A stretch of 64,000 nucleotides of DNA from Craterostigma plantagineum (taxonomy: Eukaryota > Streptophyta > Magnoliopsida > Lamiales > Linderniaceae). Shown piece after piece: positions 53,305 through 63,480 of this stretch. The number at the start of each line of letters is the position of its first letter. Within the stretch, counting starts at the first letter, position 1. The notes beneath the pieces were generated by a model that was given only the letters and a program-made list of their open reading frames with translations, was not told the DNA's origin and did not search any database. The position numbers were made by a program, and so were the translations under genes. The DNA is taken from positions 4,278,001-4,342,000 of the forward strand of contig JAPQWV010000001.1 of assembly GCA_027422505.1 (NCBI GenBank), written 5' to 3'.

Positions 53305-53880
53305 AAACTCACGGTTCACTACTTCGACCTGACTGCTAGCTTGGGGTGGATAGGCTGTGTCTGACTCCATAACGCTCAAACGTACGTGCAAACTGGGTGT
53401 TACAGAAATGAGTGTCTCTATCATTAATAATGCACCAAGGCGCCCCAAACGTGAAAATAAATTCTGTAGAAATCTAACGACTACCCTAGCGTCGTTCATG
53501 GGCAAGGCTTGCACGTCGGCCCACTTGGACACGTAATCTACAGCGACTAAGATATACTTATGATTGTATGAGCTAGGAAATGCACCCATGGAATCTATAC
53601 CCCATACGTCAAAAATCTCACATACGAATATGAAGTTCTGAGGCATTTCATCGCGTTTCGAGATATTACCTGCGCGCTGACACTGATCACAAGTGTCAAC
53701 GTACCTTTGGGTGTCTTTGAAGATCGTAGGCCAATAGAATCCGCTTTCCAACACCTTCTGAGCAGTTCGGTTGGCTGCATAATGCCCTCCGGTCGGTCCG
53801 TTGTGGCAGTGCATCAGAATCCGTGTCGTTTCAGGGAAGGAGACTCATCGACGTATCACCTGGTCTGCACATCACCTGAA
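53305..53880 (-). pseudogene. Element F integrase, zinc and catalytic core
   Basis: [20 protein letters not shown] with [20 protein letters not shown] is the HHCC zinc domain. Then [20 protein letters not shown] with the first aspartate and [20 protein letters not shown]. The DGGSHF-equivalent ([10 protein letters not shown]) and following residues are in shifted frames; the strand ends [12 protein letters not shown] with the third acidic position. It inserted element DNA; it is now broken. Confidence 0.82.
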
Positions 53881-53939
53881 AAGATACGGATCTTTCCAAA
53901 AGTAGTACTTAAGCTCAGAAAGAATTTCTTCTTTTGCTG

Positions 53940-54700
53940 ACTTGTGTACTCCTTTGGTAAGACCTTTGCAACAAAATAATTAGCATAGTGTGCAAACTAA
54001 GGAGTATGGTCACTTACCACTTGTATTGAGTACAAGTGCTCATCTGGAAATGTGTCCTGAATTGCTTTGCCGTCCTTGTTACAAATTTTGGACTATTCTA
54101 GTCGAGAGAGGTGATCCGCCGCCAAATTTTCTATGCCTTTCTTGACTCGGATCTCTATGTCGAACTCTTGAAGGAGTAGGATCCATCTGATCAGCCGGGG
54201 TTTGGCATCCGGCTTCCTAACAAATACATAAGAGCAGAGTGGTTAGTAAACACAATAACGTTTGATAAGATTACATATGACCTGAATTTATCGAAGGCGA
54301 ACACAACGGCTAACAACTCCTTCTCAGTGGTCGTGTAATTGTCTTGTGCTGCGTCTAACGTCTTACTCGCGTAGTAGATCTACCTAAAATGGTCGTCCTT
54401 GCGTTGCCCTAGCATGGCTCCGCCTGCATAATCACTAGCATCACACATTAGTTCAAAGGGTAACCCCCAGTCGGGGGCGACCATAATAGGTGTTGTGATA
54501 AGTCGCTCCTTAAGTAAATTAAATGCATGCAAGCACTCGTCTTCAAATTCAAATAGAGCATCTTTTTCAAGTAATCTAGACATGGGTCGTGCAATCTTAG
54601 AGAAGTCCTTAATAAACCTACGATAAAACACAGCATGTCCTAGAAAACTCCTAACCGATCTTACGTTCGTGGGGACAGGTAATTTTCTATAGTCTCCAAC
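53940..54700 (-). pseudogene. Element F RNase H region
   Basis: FYRRFIKDFSKIARPMSRLL, FEFEDECLHAFNLLKERLIT and PFELMCDASDYAGGAMLGQR are the connection and RNase H start of gypsy pol, with the catalytic aspartate in CDASD. Stops near 54380 and beyond separate the rest (for example [20 protein letters not shown] near 54150). Confidence 0.8.
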
Positions 54701-55387
54701 TTAGCTCTGTTCACTTCGATTCCTTTGTGGAAATCTTATAGCCCAGAACTATACCCTCTCGAACCACGAAGTGACATTTTTCCCAATTAAGTGCCAAGTT
54801 CGTTTCCTCGCATCGTGCGAGTACGAGCTTCAAATTGGATAAACATACGTCGAACGACGACCCAAAAATAGAAAAATCATCCATAAATACCTCCATTACC
54901 TCAATACCAGGTCATCGAATCTGGCCATCATGCATCGCTGAAAGGTGGATGGGGCATTGCAAAGACGGAATGGCATCCTTTGATAGGTGAACGTCCCGAA
55001 CGGGCATGTGAATGTGGTCTTCCCCTGGTCCTCGGGTGCTTTAGGAATCTGCAGGTATCCTGACAAGCAATCAAGAAAACAATAAAATGAGTGACTGGAT
55101 AATTGTTCCAACATTTGGTCAATAAAAGGTAAAGGAAAATGATCCTTTCGGGTGGCGTCGTTCAGCTTCCTATAATCGATACAGACGCGCCACCCGGTCA
55201 CGGTCCTTGTCGGAATCAATTCGTTCTTGTCGTTGGTGACGACCGTCATGCCTCCCTTCTTGGGACCACTTCGACAGGGCTGACCCATGCGCTGTCTGAA
55301 ATGGGATAGATCATCCCTGCGTCTAATAGCTAAATCACCTCCTTCTTGACAATGTCCTTCATGCTGGGATTGAGTCGCCTTTGACAC
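54700..55387 (-). pseudogene. Element F reverse transcriptase
   Basis: GWRVCIDYRKLNDATRKDHF, PLPFIDQMLEQL, FYCFLDCLSGYLQIPKAPED (first aspartate), TFTCPFGTFTYQRMPFRLCN and APSTFQRCMMARF, then a stop; the catalytic box reads EVFMDDFSIFGSSF (MDD kept, F for Y) and LVLARCEETNLALNWEKCHF. The sequence is gypsy-type. Frame breaks lie near 54896 and 54711. Confidence 0.85.
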
Positions 55388-55399
55388 TGCGCGTCCGGC

Positions 55400-55894
55400 T
55401 TAAATTCGTCCTCTATGAGGATCTTGCGTGTACAGTAGCTCGGACTGATACCCCTTATGTCGGATATCTTCTATTCCAAGGTCTTCTTGTGCGCTTTTAA
55501 CACGTCCAAGAGCTGGCTCTTCTGTCCGCCGTCGAGGCTTGATGAAAATGATGACATGTAGCCCTCCATTGCTACCGAGAAATGCATACTCGAGGTGGTC
55601 AGGCAACGGCTTCAATTCCAGGACCGGTGGCTCTTCGACCGAGATCTTTTCCTTGTCCTCTTCGCCGGTCTCGTCGATGGTTATGATGGGCTCGTCGACC
55701 TCCTCCTCGCTCTCGTCGATAGCCATAATCATGTGCATAATTTGCTCGCCGACCTGTGACAGACCTTGCACAGAAAGAAGAAAATCGTGCTTAAAGACAT
55801 CTAAATAATAACACTCTTCATCATGCTCGTTACTCTTTTTCATCGTATCAGTCATATTAAACGTAACTTTCTTGCCATCTACCGTCAAAGTCAA
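55400..55894 (-). pseudogene. Element F protease-region fragment
   Basis: Reads MTLTVDGKKVTFNMTDTMKK and ECYYLDVFKHDFLLSVQ, then a glutamate-rich linker (EESEEEVDEPIITIDETGEE) and PPVLELKPLPDHLEYAFLGS, which in Athila precedes RT. The retropepsin active-site DSGA/DLGA itself would lie to the right (about 55990-56100, LADLDAIINLMPYSIFKRLG), consistent with an Athila protease. Confidence 0.75.
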
Positions 55895-58195
55895 CGTCTC
55901 ATTCCTAATATCTATTGGTAGTCTCGCCTATATCTATGGGATCACAAATTTATCGACCTTGACTAGGATATCCTCGATAGCACCTCGAGGGTACTTTAAT
56001 GATCTATCAGCTAACTGCAGGCTCATCCTAGTGGATCGTGGTTCACCTAATCCTAAGCGCTTAAAAATGGAATATGGCATCAAATTAATGATAGCATCTA
56101 GATCAGCTAAAGCACGCTTAACTACTAAATCTCTTATAAGACAAGGAATAACAAAACTCCCTCGGTCCTTGAGCTTCTTTGGTAGCTGCTATGGAGTATC
56201 GCCGAGCACTCTCCTCGTAGGCATACTGTGGAAACATGTTTGAACTTCATTCTGTTCGTCAGCAGGTCCTTTAGGCAGGAACTTAGCGAAGCTGTGCATC
56301 TGTGTAATAGCTTCGACAAACGGTAAGTTAATATGCAATTTACACATACTCATAAATTTACCGAACTGCGCCTCGTCCTTGTCCTTCTTTAACCGAGCTG
56401 GATAAGGGATCTTCGGCTGGTATGGCTTCACCGGTGGCTGCTCGATCTCCTTCGCCTTTTTGTTTTCGGGCTTGACATTCTCTTTCTCAGCTTCGACATT
56501 CTCGACATCATCGCCTTTGGCTCGTCGTGGACCTCGAAATCAGCCTTTGTAGTTGATTTTTTTGGCGGGTGCCTCCTGCAACTCTCTCCCGTTCCTCAAG
56601 GTCACCGCCTTGCAATACTCATTTGGATTCGGCTCGGTGTAGCCTTGGAGCTATCCTTGGTTTTGCCCCGCCAATTGATTCGCCATCTAGCCAACTTGTT
56701 GCTCCAAACTCTTGATCGAAGCGTCTGTGTTTTGAGTACGTATGTCGTTCCCTTCCATATACTTCATCTTCGTCATTCGACTCTCGTGGGCCGCGGTGGT
56801 GTTGCTGAAATTCGTGAGAATCGTCTTTATCATGTCCTTCATCTCCCTCATATCGTCATATCCTGACCCTGCGGGTGCATTCTAATACTGTCGTGGCGTC
56901 CCGCTTTGAAAACCGGATGGCCTAGGCTGAAATCCTAGCGGTCCTTGCCCCTGGTGGTTCTGATTCCCGTACGCCAAGTTAGGATGCGCTCGGGGCTGGT
57001 AACTCTGTTGGCCGCCTTAGTAATTCCCCATGTTCTCTACATGCTCCAGAGATTGTCCGAGTTGGCATTCGGACGTCTTGTGGGCTGCACCATAAATCCC
57101 ACACAAGATATGTACGGCGTATGTTGCGTCGGTGCAGTGGTCATTACGGAGTTCACGGGCTGTGCTCGCCCGGATTTTGAGAGTAGTACACCAATCACAG
57201 TCTACAGCTGAGAATTTGTCGCCGCGATTTGTTGCTGGAGTGCCTCAATTTTGGCATTCGTGGTCGTCTCCTCGCTCACTCCGAACACGCCCGGCGTCTT
57301 AATTCTCGTACTGCCCCTTATGAAACTGTTCCTCGAGTAGTCCTCGATCAGGCTCCAAGCATCGATCGCACTGAGCTTCACGAGCCCTCCTCCTGTGACT
57401 CCGTCTAACATGTGAACAGTTTGATCATTGAGCCCCTCTTGGAATCGGTTGATCTGGGCTGCCTTCGACATTCCGTGCTAGGCGAAAATCTTCAGTAGTG
57501 ACTTGTATCGCTCCCACACCTCATAGAGATTGCCTGAGTCCTTCTGGTGGAAGAGCGATATATCCGCTTCAGCCTTAGCACCTTTGAAATGGAAAGTAGT
57601 GGCCAATGAATGCGGCTCGCAGCTCCTCCCATGTAGTGATCGATCGGGGTGGTAACATCTCATGCCAATCCTTCGCCCTGAACATCAGCGAGAATGGGAA
57701 CAACATCAATTTGATGCCCATGACCCTGTTAATCTTGAAGGTGTCAGTCACCGTCAGAAAGGCCTTCAGGTGCGAGTAAAGGATCGTCGTCTGGATTCCC
57801 TCAAACTGGGCCGTCTGGAAAATCATCTGAAGTCAAGAATGCTTTAGCTCGAAGTTAATGTTATCGATGGCGGGATAGCATTTCGCCGACTCCATACCGC
57901 CTAGTGCGGCGTTCTTGAGCAGATCTTGTAGTGTTTGCTCCTCCTCTGGAACGTTATGGACAGGTACTCTATGGTCCGCCATCCCTACTTCTGTATCTGG
58001 GCTATCTACCGACGCCTGTACTCGAGAATTTTGGGTCGATTACTGAGAGCTATCCTATGAGTAGTTAACTAACGGTTCCTGAGAGCTAGTGGTCGCTATT
58101 TCGGTATCGTACCTGAGTTGCCTTCGTAACTTATGCTCGAAATCTGAGTCTGCTTCAACAATGGGACCCGATGGATGGCTTCGGGTCATTCACTA
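55895..58195 (-). pseudogene. Element F gag and protease start
   Basis: Gag core on the minus strand: FPFSLMFRAKDWHEMLPPRS, ITTWEELRAAFIGHYFPFQR, SGNLYEVWERYKSLLKIFA and FQEGLNDQTVHMLDGVTGGG, then SAIDAWSLIEDYSRNSFIRG, in the usual Athila order. A glutamine-rich segment and a coil (IEALQQQIAATNSQL) follow, then KPYQPKIPYPARLKKDKDEA and QFGKFMSMCKLHINLPFVEA before the protease. It starts near 58195 (MTRSHPSGPIVEADSDFEHK). Several stops and shifts occur. Confidence 0.8.
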
Positions 58196-58377
58196 TTGAA
58201 TCGTACCTTCAATAAGCGAGAATAAGAATTAGCAAAGAAACAGAGAGACACGTCGAAGAAATGACGAAACTAGTAATGACGTAGAAAACAAAAATAATGC
58301 AAATAGAGAAAAACTAAAAAAACGTCAAATAAAAGTGGCTAAACTACCGAACTACGGTGTTCCTAATATCAATCTAT

Positions 58378-58395
58378 TCCCCGGCAACGGCGCCA
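58378..58395 (-). other. Primer binding site of element F
   Basis: Minus strand TGGCGCCGTTGCCGGGGA, Athila (tRNA-Asp) type, six bases from the LTR edge at 58402. Confidence 0.88.
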
Positions 58396-58401
58396 AAAAC
58401 T

Positions 58402-58513
58402 TGATCGACATGCGTTGTACTAATGTAAAGTGCAGGTGCGACAAGTGATAAATAAAACGAATAGGTAATTACTACCACCAGAGCGATAGGCAGTGGATCT
58501 ATCGTTTGTGGTG
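58402..58513 (-). repeat. 5' LTR remnant of element F
   Basis: TGATCGACATGCG... matches the first 110 bases of 47683-49167, then switches to G protease sequence. Confidence 0.8.
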
Positions 58514-59550
58514 ATGGTCATTTTGGCACATGATTTGATGGCCGTGAGAAATCTTCTTTCTTCGGTCATGTGCCGCCAGCAGCCACTGTCTAAAAACCAG
58601 CTTAACCGGTTGAGCTCCTGCAAGTATTCCTGCAAGAAACAAGTAGAATCTTTGGTACCTATATAAACTTGGGTCCAGTCGGGAATTAGGTTCTTAGGGA
58701 TCCAAACTTGGATTACCCTAACATGTCTACCGGTAACCGGGTAGATTAGATATTCCCCCTTCTAGTATCCCCGGGGCTCCAGTCTACCGGTAACATGTCT
58801 AGGGTTTCTGTATCCCCGGGGCTCCAATCTAGTATGATAGGAATTCCCCATTAGTGGTTGCGATCCTTTCTTCGTGGGACATTATTCTTATTACTATTTA
58901 TTTTAATAGTATTCCCCCTTACTGGTTGCGATATTATCATTTTGTGAGGGACTGGGGGTGTAGTATTATTTACATATCCCAGTCCAGTCCTTCTAGAGCT
59001 GTTTTCTAGAGGAACTGGACTATGGTTATAGTCAGAGGGCGAACAAAATTTACTATCTTTGAGGCAGGCGATTGATAAGATGTCGATGCCTCCTCAGTAT
59101 TCGCTTGTTCTTTGTAGCCAAGACCCGTCCGGTCATTGGTTCCTTCATTATTCCTTCAAGGCAGTTGAGCGTCTTAGATGATTCCGTCCAAGACTGGACT
59201 ATCATCGACAGCTTCTGGTTCTCCAAGTCCTTCAACTCGGCGGTTTTCTTTAACCTGTTGTTTTCTTCCTCTATTTAAGTGATTCTCTCAACTAGGGATC
59301 TGGTATCCTCCTGTACCGGTGCCTTACCTTTTCTGCTACCTTCAGCTTTTCGTTGAGCTTCCAGTATTCATCGGCCATGTCCTGAAGTGCATCTAGCAGC
59401 TCTCCGTAACTGAACTCAGGAGCTGACTGGTCGTCCTCTTGGATTTGAAGATCTGCCATCAGACATGCGAGCTCTTCCCCACTTTCATGCTCGCTTAGCT
59501 CTTCTTCATAGCTTGATCCTTCCGAGTCGGTGTCATCCCATTTGGGCTTA
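58514..59550 (-). pseudogene. Element G protease start and gag C-terminal part
   Basis: At the left end LSWFLDSGCWRHMTEERRFL and SCAKMTI form the protease site (W for the usual S after DSGC). To the right are gag parts: the acidic SDSEGSSYEEELSEHESGEE after the knuckle (59470-59530), FSYGELLDALQDMADEYWKL, the coil KLKVAERKGKAP and KDLENQKLSMIVQSWTESSK. The spacer 58640-58990 holds repeated ACCGGTAAC and ATCCCCGGGGCTCCA units. The arrangement is SIRE-like. Stops interrupt it several times. Confidence 0.75.
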
Positions 59551-59638
59551 TTTTTTTTTTTTTTGGTAGAATGATATTATTCATTTACCACAAACCTCAA
59601 TGAATGTTACACAAACCTCACCCTACAGACAAAATTGG

Positions 59639-60295
59639 TTAAGTAAATGGTAGGTAGCAAACACGATTATACACATCAACATCACACGCATTCTTCAAAT
59701 GACAAACAGATCTAATTCGCCACTTCATCTCTTGAGCTATCACTCTTGCAACTTGCTCCACTGACTGTGATCCACTGTCATGCACCCGCCTATTTCGCTC
59801 TCTCCATATGTGGTAGAGCATGGCTGCAAAACAGGCTACCCTTATACGATGTTGCACTTTCCTTTTGCCTCCCACAAACTGCAGCCACTTAGACATATCA
59901 GCAAAGGATAAGAAAGTAACATTAAGGTTCAGCCAGGCTGAGATTATCTGAGCCAATTGCTGGCTAAATTGGCAGCTCACGAAAACATGGTCAATTGTTT
60001 CATGCATAACACCACACAACCTACACCTGGGATTTTCAACTTCCAACCCCCAGCTGACTAATCTGTCAAATGTCAGAAGTCGTTTCTGTGCTAGAATCCA
60101 TACCAAGAACGAGTGTTTTGGTACATTGAACCTGTTCCAAATAGCCTTGCAGAGGTTAAAAACTGGAAGTTCACCTTTGAGCCACATATACCCAGAGGCA
60201 ACTGTGTATTTCCCATCACCAGAAGGAGACCAGTTTCTCCCTACATAGCCACCTCGAAATCTTTCTTTGAGCCTATGCAACTTCTTCCATACCAA
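59639..60295 (-). pseudogene. LINE ORF2 C-terminal part with zf-RVT domain
   Basis: Reads WSPSGDGKYTVASGYMWLKG, FNVPKHSFLVWILAQKRLLT and CRLCGVMHETIDHVFVSCQF (zinc-binding cysteines and histidine of zf-RVT), then a tail to TAA near 59639. It is displaced from the main frame by one frameshift at about 60260, where the two frames overlap. Confidence 0.85.
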
Positions 60296-63102
60296 CTAGA
60301 ATCTGCCACTGGCTGGAATTCCCAAAAGCTGACACCCTTCAGATAAACAGTATTAATCCATTTGATCCAAAGAGATTCAACATCCATAGTTATATCCCAT
60401 ATTTGCTTCCCAGCAAGAGCTTGATTCCATGTCTCACAATCTCTGAGGTTCAGACCTCCTCTACTCTTTGCCCGGCAGACTTGATCCCAGTTAACAAGAG
60501 GGAAACATTTTCCATTCACCTTCTTCCCCCATAAGAATTCTTTGCATATTCTGTCAATTTCTCTGGACACAGCAGTAGGTAACAGGAATATGGAACCCCA
60601 AAATCCATGGGTAGCCAGGAGGACTGAGTTGATTAAGCAGAGTCTCCCTGCATATGACAGATTTCTGGAGGCCCAGCAGTGAATTCTCGATGTAATCTTT
60701 TCTACTAGTGCTTGGCATGTACTGCTGCTCCATTTTGTGGGGGAGATAGGTACCCCTAAGTATCTCATCGGATAGTGCCCTATCTGAAAACCAGTAATCC
60801 GTAATAGCTGGTCTCTAATGTTAGGAGCAACACCAGCCATAAAGATGCTTGATTTCTGTCTATTAGCCTCAAGTCCAGAAACCATTCTAAAGTGCTCCAA
60901 TCCCTCTATAATCACTTGTACCGCCCCAGTCTTGCCTTTACAAAAGATCATCAAGTCATCAGCAAAGCACAGGTTTACCAGTCTGACTTGCTGGCACAAC
61001 GGATGAAACCTGAAGTGAGGATTGGCTGTGGAGAGTAGCAGTTTTCGAGTTAGGTACTCCATGGAGGTCACAAACAACAAGGGGGATATGGGGTCCCCTT
61101 GTCTCAGCCCTCTAGCTGCCTTGAAGCTGCCATTCTGAATCCCATTAAAAGATATTGTATAAGAAACCGTCCGGACACATTCCATTACCCAGTCAACAAA
61201 CTTCATAGGGAAGTTCAGTAAGCAAAGCCATGTCTGTAGGAAATCCCAATCCAACGTGTCATAGGCTTTTCTGATATCCACTTTCATAAGGACTCTAGCA
61301 GATGCATTTTTCCTGTTATACAAACGCAACAGATCTTGACATAACAGAATATTATGCACGATAGATCTCCCTCTCACAAAGGCATTCTGATTTGCGTGAA
61401 TGAGCTTGGGTAAAATCTTCTTAAGTCTGACACATAACAGCTTAGATATGCATTTATAGACTGTATTGCAACAAGCAATAGGTCTAAAGTCATTTGCTGA
61501 AACAGGGCTTGATGTCTTAGGAATGAGACATAATACAGTTTTATTCAAGTCAGGGAATAACTTGCCTGAATTAAAAAACTCCAAGATAGCATCTGTGATG
61601 TGCTCTCCCACCACACTCCAAGCTTGTTTGAAGAAACCACTATTATAGCCATCAGGACCTGGGGCCGTGTCCTCATGGATAGTCTTCATCACATCTAGGA
61701 TCTCTTTTCTGTCAAACGGCTGTATGAGGCCAAGCTGATCCTCAAGATTAAGTGTATACCCTTCCTTAGCAACTCTCGGGTCAGGCTCCTTCAAACCAGT
61801 CATCTTTTTACCAAGCAGGTTTTTAAAATATTCTTCGAAGTGCTGTTGGATGCCTTTACTATCCACAATAGGCATACCCTGTTGGTCGAGAATAGAAGAC
61901 ACTTTGTTACGATATGTTCTCAGCTTAATTACAGCATGAAAGTAGGCAGTGTTTTGATCTCCATGTTCCAGCCATCTAGTCTTAGCCTTCTGCTTGAGGA
62001 ACCTAACATTTGCAGCACTCAAAAATTTGTATTCCAATCTGATTCTCTCCTCTTTAGCAGTCAGCTCAGCATTCAGGGGGTCTAAATGTAAGGCTATTTG
62101 ACTGTCCTCTAACTGCTTCTTGACAATCTCTGTTCTATTAACTTTGAGAGGGCCTCGAAGTCTTACCAGGTTGGAGCAGATACTTTTCATGCAGGACCCC
62201 GGTTGCCTGAACCAGTTCAGCTGCACAGTAGGCAAAAAATCCGGAGCCATGCTCCACATGTTGAAATACTTGAATGGCTTTTTCTGTACTGCAGGAGCTC
62301 CCATATCCCTTAACAGTATAGGTGTATGGTCAGATACACCCTCATGAAGAAAGGAAGCCATATAATGGTTGAACTTAGTAATCCAAGCCATGTTAGCCAA
62401 GGCCCAATCAATTCGGCTCCAAATTCTTTGGGGGTGGCTCTGTCTGTTGGACCATGTGAAGTGGCAACCATTTCTCCTAATTTCCTCCAGTTGACACTGT
62501 TGGACACATTGGTTAAAGCCAGAGAATTCGTTAGGGTGGACAGCAGCCCCTCCTACTCTATCCTCAAAGCCCCTGATATTATTAAAGTCTCCCCAAATCA
62601 GCCACGGATCACCCATGGTTGCACCGATCTGCAGTATGTTATCCCACAGCAGATTTCTGGTAGCAGGATCATTATGACCATAGATTACTGTCATGTATGA
62701 GACAAGTGCTTTGTTGTCCAAAATTCTGAGGTGCATGTGCTGATCAGACTTTGAAAGTAGCTCCAACACAACCCCACCTCTCCACAGGACCACTATCCTA
62801 CCATGGGGGTGATTGCTCAAGTTATGATAATACTCCCATCCACTGAAAGCCCTGTTCAGAACCTGTTCAATATGACTTTCCTTGAGTTTAGTTTCCAGTA
62901 AGCATAAGATGTTAATACCATATTTACTGCAGAAGAGATTAGTCTCTCTCTGCTTCACAGGGCCATTTAGGCCCCTTACGTTCCATATAGCAGACTTATC
63001 CATGGCTATGGCCATGGACCCTCTGCTTCGAAGGGGTTCTCCATGGACCAGGCTTCTTCCCACCCTCTTCCAGCTGAACCATGTCAGCCCAATTACCCCC
63101 AT
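60241..63102 (-). CDS. LINE ORF2: endonuclease and reverse transcriptase, 953 codons open
   Basis: N-terminus (residues about 35-260): AP-type endonuclease with IWNVRGLNGPVKQ, LCLLETKLKE, WLIWGDFNNIRG, CHFTWSNRQ and GVSDHTPILL. RT (about 480-760): GPDGYNSGFFKQAW, DFRPIACCNTVYKCISKLLC, NQNAFVRGRSI, VLMKVDIRKAYDTLDW, GLRQGDPISPLLFV and LCFADDLMIF, with all catalytic aspartates. The protein nicks target DNA and copies LINE RNA at the nick. Start ATG 63102 overlaps ORF1's end by about 105 bases, normal for this class. A frameshift near 60260 cuts off the zf-RVT tail. Confidence 0.9.
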   Translation of the reverse strand: MGVIGLTWFSWKRVGRSLVHGEPLRSRGSMAIAMDKSAIWNVRGLNGPVKQRETNLFCSKYGINILCLLETKLKESHIEQVLNRAFSGWEYYHNLSNHPHGRIVVLWRGGVVLELLSKSDQHMHLRILDNKALVSYMTVIYGHNDPATRNLLWDNILQIGATMGDPWLIWGDFNNIRGFEDRVGGAAVHPNEFSGFNQCVQQCQLEEIRRNGCHFTWSNRQSHPQRIWSRIDWALANMAWITKFNHYMASFLHEGVSDHTPILLRDMGAPAVQKKPFKYFNMWSMAPDFLPTVQLNWFRQPGSCMKSICSNLVRLRGPLKVNRTEIVKKQLEDSQIALHLDPLNAELTAKEERIRLEYKFLSAANVRFLKQKAKTRWLEHGDQNTAYFHAVIKLRTYRNKVSSILDQQGMPIVDSKGIQQHFEEYFKNLLGKKMTGLKEPDPRVAKEGYTLNLEDQLGLIQPFDRKEILDVMKTIHEDTAPGPDGYNSGFFKQAWSVVGEHITDAILEFFNSGKLFPDLNKTVLCLIPKTSSPVSANDFRPIACCNTVYKCISKLLCVRLKKILPKLIHANQNAFVRGRSIVHNILLCQDLLRLYNRKNASARVLMKVDIRKAYDTLDWDFLQTWLCLLNFPMKFVDWVMECVRTVSYTISFNGIQNGSFKAARGLRQGDPISPLLFVTSMEYLTRKLLLSTANPHFRFHPLCQQVRLVNLCFADDLMIFCKGKTGAVQVIIEGLEHFRMVSGLEANRQKSSIFMAGVAPNIRDQLLRITGFQIGHYPMRYLGVPISPTKWSSSTCQALVEKITSRIHCWASRNLSYAGRLCLINSVLLATHGFWGSIFLLPTAVSREIDRICKEFLWGKKVNGKCFPLVNWDQVCRAKSRGGLNLRDCETWNQALAGKQIWDITMDVESLWIKWINTVYLKGVSFWEFQPVADSSWYGRSCIGSKKDFEVAM

Positions 63103-63466
63103 TCAACTCTCCTCCCCCAACCTGGGTAGATGGTTGGGAGGAAAGGCCCTTTCCTTTCTCATTTTGATCAGAAGACTGTGGAAGCACAGGCACCGTTGGC
63201 TGAACCACTGCTACAGTCTTCACATGCACATCTGGATCAGTTTGTGCTGCATTCTTGTCCCCAACTTTCTGTATATGTTGCCAGGTTTTTTTTACTTCCT
63301 TCCTACATATAGCTTCTTCATGACCATATTTCCCACAATTGGAGCACAGCACTGGTTTCCACTCATAATGGATTTTCTGTTCCATGAGTTGCCCCTTTTC
63401 GTTCACAAACTGGATGCTATCCTTCAGCGGTTTGCTGAGATTCACCTCCACAAGGACCCTGGCATA
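62996..63466 (-). pseudogene. LINE ORF1 remnant (gag-like, CCHC knuckle)
   Basis: The frame contains LVEVNLSKPLKDSIQFV (the RNA-recognition/DUF4283-type segment preceding the knuckle in plant LINE ORF1), then EWKPVLCSNCGKYGHEEAIC, a CCHC knuckle, and a polar proline/serine/glutamine-rich tail ending HGHSHG before TAA. It binds LINE RNA in complete elements. The N-terminus is missing because of 5' truncation; the frame runs by chance into gag of element G upstream. Confidence 0.8.
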
Positions 63467-63480
63467 AGTGCACGGCCATT

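Larger units (their letters stand above)
47683..58513 (-). mobile_element. Athila-type gypsy element F, nested in G, 5' LTR truncated
   Basis: On the minus strand: partial LTR (58513-58402), primer site TGGCGCCGTTGCCGGGGA (58395-58378), gag, protease, RT, RNase H, integrase, about 2 kb of 3' noncoding DNA, 3' LTR (49167-47683). This is Athila/gypsy order with the Athila tRNA-Asp primer site. The 5' LTR keeps only 112 of about 1485 bp; beyond it comes the protease of G, so a deletion removed F's LTR plus G's integrase-RT region. All genes are frameshifted. Confidence 0.85.
59551..63480 (-). mobile_element. 5'-truncated LINE (L1-type) in gag of element G
   Basis: A 14-base poly-A tail (poly-T at 59551-59564 on the plus strand) marks the 3' end. 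Upstream lie zinc-finger, RT and endonuclease domains of a plant L1 LINE, and the end of ORF1. The 5' end at about 63467-63480 lies inside ORF1, so the copy is 5'-truncated as usual for target-primed insertion. On the two sides the gag frame of G reads RKSRALMA and KWDDTDSEGSS. No clear TSD; GTGCAC(T/G) repeats occur at the 5' junction. Confidence 0.88.
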
